The notes beneath the pieces were generated by a model that saw only the letters and a program-made list of their open reading frames with translations, was not told where the DNA came from and made no database searches. A stretch of 64,000 nt of DNA from assembly GCA_026874595.1 (NCBI GenBank), contig CM049306.1, positions 35,356,019 to 35,420,018 of the forward strand, written 5' to 3'. Made by a program: the position numbers and the translations under genes. Each line of letters opens with the position of its first letter. Within the stretch, counting starts at the first letter, position 1. Source of the DNA: Sipunculus nudus. Taxonomy: Eukaryota; Annelida; Sipuncula; Golfingiida; Sipunculidae. Of the stretch, positions 1 to 10,500 are shown one piece after another.

Positions 1-1012
1 GATGGACGCCACAAGAAATTGATTGCAGGTGGCTCCAACAGTCTTGTTTACGAGATGTAGGTGTTGAGGATCCATGAACATGCACATATCAACCCTATAC
101 ATTGAAGAACCACTAAGACTAACAGATGGCAAATGCACAGATGGACACTACGCTAAAAGTATTGTAGGTGGCGCCACCAGTCGCAGTTATGAGATAGAGC
201 GATCCAAGGTCTATGAACATGCAGACTTTCAGCACAATATCTTCAGCCACTCCTGAGATATGTCCTGTTATCTAAAAGACACCCAGATTCGTACTGCACA
301 GAAAGGATTGCTGGTGGCGCCACCTGTCTTTGATAGGCAAAACAACATAGGTGAAGGAAAACTATGCTGGGTTTTGGAAAGATCTGACCAAGGGTCTCAA
401 AGGAGTTCTCTGGAAACTAAAGCATTTTTTAAATTAAATTTTAATTATTCTTGGGGGTACTAACAAGACCCATAACTTGGAGGATATGGGTAACAGAGAC
501 CTAATTTCAGATTTCCACGGAGACTTTTCATGGACCTCCTTTGATGTCAAGTTAGAAGATTCCAGGTCCAGTGGTTACGATATGTGCCCTGTAAACAGAT
601 GACAGCTTCTTTGAAGGTATCAAAAATAGAGAAAAAAAATCGTAAAAATTGAAATAAATACAGTAGGCGCCACCAGATTGCAGGAACTGTTGAAACACTC
701 CATGATCAAAATTCTTAGAAAGAATCATGGTGATCAATGCAATAGTTATTCAGATGCTTGAGCGTTTGTATCAAATTGTTGATTATTCGGGGGGGGGGGG
801 GGGTACTTACGAGACCCATAGCTTTGAGAATATGGGTAATTTCAGGTTTCCAAGGAGATTTTTAATGGACCTCCCAGAATGTCAAGTTAGAAGATTCCAG
901 GTCCAGCGGTTACGATTTGTGCCCTGTTAACGGACGGACAGACGGCCGGACGGACGACGGACAAAGGGTCATCGCTATAGCTCAGACGACTTTCAGTCAG
1001 CTGAGCTAAAAA
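1..1012 (+). mobile_element. Pearl-like (Helitron-associated) tandem-repeat element, 5' end off window
   Basis: Contains 150-nt-class units with the GGTGGCGCCACC palindrome (167-178 and 313-324), then units with the recurrent block TTACGATTTGTGCCCTGTTAA, an ACGG-rich microsatellite (930-962) and a 3' hairpin TAGCTCAG...CTGAGCTA (978-1008) followed by A-rich DNA. The order core repeats, ACGG microsatellite, conserved 3' flank is the architecture described for pearl elements of bivalves. Confidence 0.65.
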
Positions 1013-2098
1013 AGTTTATGAATCTTGTTGTTATAACGTAGAAATGAATTTAAAACAAGTATTAATACATACTTCATAATTTCAAGGCCCGGGCCACTCT
1101 GTGTCTCGTCATTCGTGGTTTCTCTATGGAAGAAAGAACAGAAACGAATAAAATTGTATTATAAAACAAGCATCTTTTATATGTAAATACAACATATCAT
1201 GAACTTTGATAATTACCTTTTAATGTCAATAGGCGGCACCACTGTCGACCTGCTCTCCCTCTGAATAAGGACATACCCAAATAATTATCTATTTTTTTAC
1301 CTGAATCAGTCCACGATGTTTCAAACTGGTGTTCTTGTTTCGCTTCATTCAACAAATTAACATCGATGTAATTGAAAAACTGCGTTGTTTTATTAGCCAT
1401 TTTAAAAGTATTATTTGTGTCCTTCCAACAAACTTTCCTAAATTTTGTCTTGACCGGTAAATAAACAAAAAGAATATTGCTTCCCAAACTGTCGTTTTAG
1501 CATATCGTTAATCAAACTTGGTTTCTTTATTTTGAGTGCCAATATTTACCGAAAATATGGCGTTATCCGCTAAAAAAAACTCCTTGAATATATCTTATCA
1601 AACATTTCTTAGCGTCCCGCTTCCACATCTCTGTTTATGCCATGGGTACTAGTGGAAGCGGGACACTATGAGATATGCTATAAAAGATATGCAAAAACGA
1701 CATTGTGTCAAGTGCCTGTGTCTAGAACGTGCTGAATTATCTTCAAAATACTACCGCCTACATGCGCTTCCAAAGCCACCACATTAAACCTCCTGCATTA
1801 AAATGTCTTAATTAATTATCCTGATTTCGTCACGCGCTGTTTAAGACGGTGGGAGTATAAATTTAGTATAATCTTATACAAGAATAGTGTGCCAACGCAT
1901 GCTTAATAAACAAGATCGTCATTTATTGTTCTTTGCCTTGTAGATTGATGATTCATAATTTATAAATCTATCCCACTAATTGTGGAGTTTTTCTCAAGAA
2001 AACGGTTTATAGAACCAAGGATACGCCTGAATACTCCTACGTTTTAATTAAACAGTCAGAAAAAAACAGCAACGGCAGAAGTGCTTGATTGATTACTC
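1013..2098. other. AT-rich intergenic stretch with one possible exon and one hairpin
   Basis: No confident gene. On the minus strand 1400-1301 could be a first coding exon (MANKTTQFFNYIDVNLLNEA..., donor GTAAAA), but no partner exon was found. A perfect 13-bp inverted repeat lies at 1614-1664. Confidence 0.3.
1614..1664. repeat. Perfect 13-bp hairpin
   Basis: GTCCCGCTTCCAC (1614-1626) and its exact complement GTGGAAGCGGGAC (1652-1664), separated by 25 nt. It may be the ends of a tiny MITE or a structured element. Confidence 0.7.
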
Positions 2099-2509
2099 TT
2101 ATGTAATCTTAAACACGCAGCCGTGAACGTACGTAAAGGAACCATTACGATCATTTGTCTGAAAAACCACGCTGAGTGAACTCGAGTTAGGAAAGCAATA
2201 AACAAGGTTGTTTGGCATACGAGTTTGGTACCAGTGTGTAGCAACGCCTGGATAAAACGATATTTGTTTTCGCAACCGACGGCACGGACCAGCCATATTA
2301 CCGTAAGGAGGGCTATCTGTTTTTGGTTCGCTTTTTATTGGCGGAGTAATGTTTCTTGTATACCAATTTAAACGGGTTATATAACCTGGTTTAATTAACA
2401 TCCCCGTCGGAAATTGGTCTTTGTTTTGCTGGGTGGGAGTAGGGCCGCGTGTGCGTCTGTCCGTGCCATATACCGTGTCAGGTCTGTTCACATATTTATT
2501 TTGATACAC
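2099..2509 (-). CDS. Unassigned open frame of 136 codons
   Basis: Open from an ATG at 2509 to a stop at 2099 in otherwise stop-rich DNA. The product has KPGYITRLNWYTRNITPP and a C-terminal stretch with VVFQTNDRNGSFTYVHGCVF, which looks like beta-strand secreted-domain sequence and has two N-x-S/T sites. No signal peptide or family motif is recognised. It could be a single exon, a relic or chance. It lies beyond the last visible exon of the aminotransferase-like gene on the same strand but does not match the expected C terminus of that family. Confidence 0.3.
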   Translation of the reverse strand: MYQNKYVNRPDTVYGTDRRTRGPTPTQQNKDQFPTGMLIKPGYITRLNWYTRNITPPIKSEPKTDSPPYGNMAGPCRRLRKQISFYPGVATHWYQTRMPNNLVYCFPNSSSLSVVFQTNDRNGSFTYVHGCVFKIT

Positions 2510-2859
2510 TGCCTGATTATGAACGATTAACCCACGAAAGTTTTAACCCAGCGAATAGTGTTTCAGGTCAAAACCACGAAATTTTAAACCCACGATATTT
2601 TCTGAATCCACAATATGTGTCAGCTAGCTAAGAATGTCCTGAGATTGAGGACAACTCCTTATATACCGAGAAAATATGCTAAATGCTGTAAATGAAAAGT
2701 CTGAATAAACAGTATACACAATCACATGGATTTTAACTGTGCACGTATGCATGTACATGCGTCACCTATGTCATCGTTCTGGAACAAATTTAGAAGAAAA
2801 AGTTTAATATTGTGACTTGGTGTAAACGAATAGACCTGCAAATAAATAAGATATATCAT

Positions 2860-3101
2860 CATGGGCGTCGATATACGGAGGACCGGGGGGGGGGGGGGGA
2901 TATGTCCCCCTTACGTTGTATATAGGAACTAAATATAAATGTATAATTAGAATGATAGATAGGGTATATTTCTCCACTTCTGAGTAAACTATAAAATCTA
3001 TCTGAGCCTGGTTTAGAACTATAACTTATGCATAATACCTTACTTTTGTAAGACCTGAAACTTAGCTGTATAGTATATGATATGAATCACACAGACAATT
3101 T

Positions 3102-3179
<78 letters not shown>

Positions 3180-3238
3180 TATACATATATTTATATAACA
3201 TTATCACCCCCAACTCCCGAAAATAAAACGACGCCATG
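2860..3238. mobile_element. TIR element (MITE) of the CAGTGGCGTCAAT family, copy 1
   Basis: Starts CATGGGCGTCGATATAC and ends with the complement-like AACGACGCCATG. Inside is a G-run (2885-2899) and, near the other end, a long (TA)n tract. Internal sequence (TCACACAGACAATTTAAGG, GAGTAAACTATAAAATC) matches the elements at 35706-36050 and 47825-48320. Confidence 0.6.
3105..3197. repeat. (TA)n microsatellite
   Basis: About 45 TA units with rare interruptions, inside the MITE. Confidence 0.97.
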
Positions 3239-3929
3239 CACTGTGTATCTTTGTCATTGGTTTTGGGGATTGTGATATCAGTTGATCTATACATGCCATA
3301 CTTGCAAAATATATCATGGTGTATAGTCAGCCAGATATGTCTGGTGATAGGAATTATTTAATCATCAACTGGTATATATATATCACGTGTCTTCCTGTGA
3401 TTGTTGTATAGGAAAATTTAGCGGAAAATAAATGACGGCCATGGACTCGTGCTTATTGTCTTATTGGGTAGTGGCCAAATCGTGCAGATACTTCTGGGCC
3501 CCAAAAATGATGACGCAATATCGTGTAACACAGAAGTGAAGGTCCTGGAGTTTTTTGGCAATTCGCCTAAATATACCCACTGATTATAGCAAATATCATA
3601 TTTAAACAAATACATGTTTGGTAAAATTAGCACATTATGAATATTGTCATTAATGTTTTTCAATACCCCTTCCTAACAAACAGGTATTTCTTTGTCGTTT
3701 ATATCATGAGTTTCGTGACATCCATAACCTTTTAACAGTATGGCCTATTGATTCAAATTAGCGCGACTACTATCAAAAATAGCCTTTTGGTTCAGCATAA
3801 TGTCCTAGCATTATCATGGAGGAAAAGTGACACAATGTCCATCACCCCCATCCCCCACCAACATCACCCCGGGGGCTCTACTACCATCACCCCATGAGAG
3901 GTATATATGTATATATATGTATATATGTA

Positions 3930-3992
<63 letters not shown>

Positions 3993-4276
3993 TGGGTGTG
4001 ATCGGCTCGAATTTTGATAGATATTTTTTTCTACCCATACAGAGCTGTCGTGCTGCTCACAGTTTTCAAAAGGTTTGTTTGTAATTGTGTATATGTATAT
4101 TAAGATGTCTTAACATAGATATGAGTAGTATTAACTGCTTAACTGAGAAGCAATATAATAATAATATACTGAATCACTGCCAGAATAATTAATACATGGT
4201 TATCAGTAATATAGATATTTGAAATATAAAACACAAGTTTAAATGTCCACACAGAAAATTAAAATAATAAACTTAC
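3239..4276. other. Left flank of exon 14, no gene seen
   Basis: AT-rich, with a (TA)n tract at 3901-3990. I searched the minus strand for the missing C-terminal exons of the aminotransferase-like gene and found none. Confidence 0.4.
3901..3990. repeat. (TA)n / (TATG)n microsatellite
   Basis: Interrupted TATG repeats grading into pure TA. Confidence 0.97.
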
Positions 4277-4353
4277 ACGCAGCCCTCTGATTTATCTTTC
4301 TGAAGAAACCAAGCAAATTGCAAGGCTTGCTCTTCATCCATCGACAGCAGATC
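4277..4353 (-). CDS. Exon 14 of the class V aminotransferase-like gene (last exon in window)
   Basis: Encodes residues 414-438 (DLLSMDEEQALQFAWFLQKD then KSEGC) plus two bases. It follows GPYAQ exactly as in bacterial homologues of the family (GPYAQDLL...). The intron between exons 13 and 14 is 8.8 kb and full of pearl-like repeats. Donor GTAAGT after 4277 shows that translation continues left of the window or in an exon I could not find. Confidence 0.85.
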
Positions 4354-4511
4354 CTGAAAATAATTGTTTATTCTAGTTCATCATAAAAACAAATGAACGA
4401 CAAGGCCATACAGCAAGGCCACATGAAAACATGCATCCTTTAAAACTTTAAGTATACTGATTAAAAAGGCTCACTTTAACATAATTTTTTATTCGTGAGA
4501 GTCACCGATAT

Positions 4512-4587
<76 letters not shown>

Positions 4588-7500
4588 TGTATCACACCTT
4601 TCATTTGTTTAGAAAACTAACCGTGTAACATCAAAGCTTAAGGGTGTCCGCAAAATGCCAGCCCTCATGAGTGGTTTCAAGAAACTGGGAGAACTGAACC
4701 TGTCAGGATGAGAGACGCAAGCACTCCGGGGACAGCGTCCAGGAGAGAATCTATCTACGGAGAGAGTTTAGTGGCAATCGAACGTGGACGTATCAATTTG
4801 AGAGCGGAATAACCCCTTTTTAAACCACGCCCAAATCCGTAAATTATAGTATTATTATGGAACAAGTGACCCATGGGTCATGACGCTCAGCTGCCAAGCA
4901 TGACCTGCGACATCATGGGATGTGATTCACAACTAGTAAAATTGTTGCAGAACCTATATGCCAATTTTGTTTAAACTTTCTACATTGCCATAAATTCTTA
5001 TCATATATGTCTGGTTAAAACATAGTGAACTAGATATTTCTTGGCACCGCAGGTGCCAGAGTATCCCCAGACATAGAAGGCCCCCCCCCACCCCCCTTTA
5101 AGAATAGGCCCCCATTATTAGCAGCATATACTGACACTTGGCAAGCAATTATTGTTTCTTCCATCTATCAATCCACAATCTTTTTGAAGATGTTGGTCCT
5201 GTGACCTTGACCTTTACCCTCATGACCCAAAAATCAATTGGGGTCTTGCTTTTTCAATGGGACATATATAAGTCAAGTTTGAAATCTATACATCAATAAA
5301 AGCAGGAATTATCATCCAGAAACTAATTTGATGGCTCCTGTGGCCTTGACCTTTGACCTTGTGACCCCAAAATTGATATTGATCATCCACTTTTATATAT
5401 AAATCAATAGAGGTCTAGATTTATTGATGGGCCATATATAAGTCAGGTTTGAAATCCATATATTAATCCAAGCTTGCATTATCATCTCAGGAACTAATTT
5501 TTGGACATATGGCACCTTTGACCTTGTGACCTCACAATTGACAGGCGTCTTCCTCTATTGGCAGGGGAACTGTATGTGCAAGATGAAATGTCTGAGATGA
5601 AATGTTTGGCTGAAAATGCATCCACATCTTTTTGAAGATGTGTCCTGTGACCTTGACCTTTGACCTCATGACCCCAAAATCAATTTGGGTCTTGCTTTTC
5701 CAATGGGACATATACAAGTCAAGTTTGAAATCCATACATCAATAAAAGCGAGCATTATCATCCAGAAACTAATTTTTGGACAGATGGCTCCTGTGACCTT
5801 CACCTTTGACCTTGTGACCTCAAAATTGATAGGGGTCTTCCACTCTTGGCAGGTGATCTATATGTGCAAGATGAAATGTCTGAGATGAATTGTTTGGCTG
5901 AAAATGCATCCACAATCTTTTAAAGATGTGTCCTGTGACCTTGACCTTTGACCTCATGACCCCAAAATCAATTCCGGTCTTGCTTTTCCAATGGGTCATA
6001 TACAAGTCAAGTTTGAAATCCATACATCAATAAAAGCAGGAATTATCATCCAGAAACTAATTTTTGGACAGATGGCTTCTGTGACCTTCACCTTTGACCT
6101 TGTGACCTCAATATTGATAGGGGTCTTCCTCTATTGGCAGATGAACTATATGTGCAAGATGAAAGGTCTGAGATGAAATGTTTGGCTGAAAATGCATCCA
6201 CAATCTTTTTAAAGATGTGTCCTGTGACCTTGACCTTTGACCTCATGACCCCAAAATCAATTGGAGTCTTGCTTTTTCAATGGGACATATATAAGTCAAG
6301 TTTGAAATCAATACATCAATAAAAGCAGGAATTATCATCCTGAAACTAATTTTTTGACATATAGCTCCTGTGGCCTTGACCTTTGTTCTTGTGACCCCAA
6401 AATTGATATGGATCATCCACTATTGGCAAGTGAGCTATATATTCAAGATGGAAGACCTTGAAAGTTTGGCTTAAAATGCATCCACAGTATCTTGTAAGAT
6501 GCAAGTCCAGTGACCTTGACCTTAGACCTCATGACCCTAGAACCTATAGGGTTTTTACTTTAGTAGTGGGCCATACATAAGTCACGTTTGAAATCCATAT
6601 GGCTATCAACACTGGAGATATCATAAGAGGTGTGTGATTTTCACCAAATATGGACACATTAAAGGTCAAGGCCACTCTCATGGTAAAGGTCATGACCCAA
6701 ATGTAAACAGACCTCCTCCCATAGCCCATCTCTCTACATGTGCATAATATGAAAGAAATCTGTCCATTAGTTTTTGACTTATAATGCTTACAGTACTGTC
6801 AAGAGGCAATTATGGGGGTATTAAAAGGCGTAAAAACAAGAAAAGGATAATAGGTGGCGCCACCAGTTTCCGGTATATCACAAGGCTATCCTAGATCTTC
6901 GGTCACCTTAATTTTTAGACCAGTCCATGCAAGCGTACTTGAGATGTTTAAGAATTTGTGTTATTTTCAGCAATAATGGATCTATTCAAGGTCAAGGTCA
7001 TTCTCTTAGCATAGGTCATGACCCCATTTTAAATAGGCTTCGTCCCCTTACCTTTATCTATACAAATGTAAAGTTTAAAAAAAATCAGTGAAATATTTTT
7101 TGAGTTATCCCACTCACAAGGTTTTTCTGCAGCACAATGATGGTCCGAGGCAAAATGTATGGTTGTTGAGCTATCAGGAACTAATCCCACAGCTTGCTCG
7201 ATACCTGTCAGTTTCAAAAGGAATACCACCACACAGGCCACACTTAAGATCAAAATATAGCAAAAGATCAAGGAAATCCATGCAAGAATTATTGTGAAAC
7301 GGGTGCTTCCATATTAATTTTTATTCAATACAAGTCAACTGTACTGAGCTTTCATAAATGGTCATATTTATTAAGAAATCTTTGACCCAATGCAAGATAA
7401 CATTAATATACATCCCACTGCATTCACTTTAATAGTTCTTGAGATAATATGTTCAAAAGGAATACAAAGATGGCTTCCTGGTGGCCATATTGGATTTCTG

Positions 7501-10500
7501 ACAGGTCGGAAATTGAACAACAAACATCCTCTAAAAGGGACCAAACATCATAAAAAAATCACAGAAACTGCCCTCGCAAAAGGATTTCTGAAATGGCTAC
7601 CTGGCAGACATAATGGTTTTTCTGACAAGTCTGACATTTGATATCACACATCCTCCAATAAGACACTAAACTTGTAGCAATTGCTTCAAAGAATGTAACA
7701 GTTATGAATGTCCAAAACAATTCAAAAGGCATGATCAGGTTGGAGAGCTCTCATATCAGATTTATGGACATGCAAATGTAAAAAGTGCAAGTCCAATTTG
7801 TTTTAATTATCAGCTTACTATTCAATGGGGTCAGCAGGGTAGGTAAACTGCAAAACCTAAAAGAAAAGAAATGCAGAAAGCATCACTAAAAGTCTTGTAA
7901 TGAAATAAAGCCATCCTAAATCCAGGTAAAGACCCACATATTATCAGAACAAACACTTGCTGGTATATCTGATGATTTGTATAATAATATTCAGATATCT
8001 AGAAAACTAAGTTTATTGCTATGATTTCATGATATAAACTGCAAAATGTTCCCATCATTTTATAAATCAGTAGCTAAACCTTAACACTTAACTCTCATAG
8101 TCTTAATGCCTGGCCAAAGCATTCCAGCAACAGTGTTTTTGTTATGCACTTATGATATATCCTTATCACTCCATGAGCTGATACAAAAGGGAATCATATA
8201 TCACAAGTGTCACTAACAATTATGGGCTCATAGTGACATGTACCAGTTGTGAGTGCCATGGTTATATATGCAAGAAAACAAGAAAAATAGAGATGGTCTA
8301 CAAAATAAGTTATTGTGAACATCCCTGACCTATGACCTTGGCCTTTTGCCCACATATCAACTGGATTCTTTCTAAATGATGGGTAACTACTTACCACTTA
8401 CATCTGGCCGGGTGTAATTACTTGGCAACCAATGAGTGAATAACTTAGACCTGCAACCTTTAACCTCCTGACCAGCTGACCTCAAAATCAATTAGTTATT
8501 TCTTCATGCAAAAAGACCCATAAATATGAAGTTTGAATCAAATTCAGTGATGCATAGATGTGGCATATGTGAAAGACTGAAGGTTTGGGTTGAACAGTTT
8601 CACTTGAAATATGTTCACAAGCATTTAGAACAATATTGTGACCTTGAACTTTGACCTTTTAAACTCAACATCAATGGGCTTCTTCTCCTATTGGTAAGCA
8701 AGCCCTATATGACAGATGGAAAGTATAGATTGAAAAGTTTGCCTTAAAATGACTCCACGCAAGAAGAGGGTGCTGTGAACTTGACCTTTGACCTCAAAAT
8801 CAACAGGTCTTTTCCCCTGTTGGCAGAGAAGCGATATCAGTGCTGAAAGGTTTGGAATGAAAGGTCTAGCTTGAAATGTGTCCACAACCTTTTCAAAGAA
8901 GTGGATCCTGTGACCCTGACCTTTGACCTTGTGACCTCAACATCTATAGGATTCTTCTCCCACTTAGTAGGTGAGCTATATGTGAAAGATCAAAGAATTG
9001 GGATGAAAGGTTTGGCTTAAAATGCATCCTGAGGCTTTTCAAAGAAGTTGGTTCTGTGACCTTGACCTTTGACCTTGTGACCTCAAAATAATTATGGTTC
9101 TTCCCCTGTTGGTAGGTGAGCTGTATGTGAAAGATGGAAGGTTTTGGATGAAAATTTTGGCTAAAAGAAGTATTTCTGGGGGGTGCAAACACACCCCATA
9201 ACTTCGAGAATATAGGTCGCAACGACCTAATTTCAGGTTTGCAAGGAGATCTTTTTAGAACCTCTAAGACTGCATAGGGTTCATGGCCCTAGCCCCTACG
9301 GTTACGATTTGTGCCCTGCTAACGGACGGACGGGCGGCCGGACGGCCGGACGGAAGGACGCCGGACAAAGACCCATCGCTATAGCCCAGCATGACTGAAA
9401 GTCAGCTGAGCTAAAAATGATAACCCCTATCCTTGAATGTCCTTAAAGAAAAAGTGGTTCAACTCATTTTCCCAAAGAAATAAACAACATTTAAACAAGG
9501 GACCTTTGGGTCTCGGTGCTCAGCTGAAATTGATTCTGAGAATATTTTATTAAAAAAATCACAGTTGTTATGCTGACTGTGCAATTTTATGGACTCTATG
9601 AAAGATGCAGGAGCCTCTAATGATCATCCGTCAACCATTTTTTGAATGGATGGGCCCTGTGAAGTTGACCTGTGAGCGTATGGCCCAAAAATCAAACAGA
9701 ATCTTCCCCTATTGACAGGTGAGCCAAATATGGAAGATGGAAGGTTTTGGATGAAAAGTTTGGCTTAAAATAAATCCACAAACTTTTTGAAGAAGTGGAT
9801 CCTGTGACTATGACCTCAAAATTAAAAAAAGGATCTTACTTTAGTAATAAGCTAAATATAAGTCAAGTTCGATTTTCATTTTTCAATCCAAACTGGATCG
9901 AGTTATCATTTGGACGCAAATAGGTGGACAGATGGCCCCTGTGACCTTGACCTTTAAAATTGTGACCCAAAAATCCAAAAATTTCACCCATTATTGGCAG
10001 GTGAGCAAAATCTGGAAGATGGAAGGTTTAGGATTAAAAGTTTGGCACGATCTTTTTAAAGAAATGGGTCCTGTGACCTAGACCTTTGACCACATGACCC
10101 TAAAATCGTAGGGTTCTTACTTTAGTGGTGGGCCATATATTAGTCAAGTTTGAAACCAATATTCAATCCAACCTGGAGTTATCATCTTTAATTAAATATG
10201 TGGACAGATGACCTCTGTGACCTTGACCTTTGACCTCTTGACCCAATATAAAAAGGGTTCTTACTTTATTGGTGGGCCATAAAAATCAAGTTTGAAACAA
10301 ATATGTTAATCCAAACTGGAGTTATCATTTAGAAACAAATATGTTGACAGATGACCACTGGGACCTTGACCTTGTGACCCCAAATCAATCAGACTCATCT
10401 CCTTTTTGCAGGTCACCCGTACTATATGGAAGGTTTGGGAGGAAAAGTTTGGCTTAAAATGCACCCCCAATTTGTCTAAATAAGTGGGTCCTATGACCTT

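Larger units (their letters stand above)
4858..9413 (+). mobile_element. Large pearl-like element in the last intron
   Basis: Begins AACAAGTGACCCATGGGTCA, the 5' end shared with 29810, and ends with the hairpin and CTGAGCTAAAAA (about 9380-9413). In between are tandem units built on TGTGACCTTGACCTTTGACC, one GGTGGCGCCACC (6853-6864) and an ACGG microsatellite (9320-9362). It may be one element or several merged ones. Confidence 0.6.

Noticed and set aside
1301-1400. Minus-strand exon MANKTTQFFNYIDVN...
   Set aside because: It has an ATG and a donor-like GTAAAA, but no partner exon and no recognised family. Recorded only as a possibility in the intergenic entry.
3100-4084. Open frames rich in IYIYIY at all (TA)n tracts
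   Set aside because: Translation of TA microsatellites; low complexity with no coding support.
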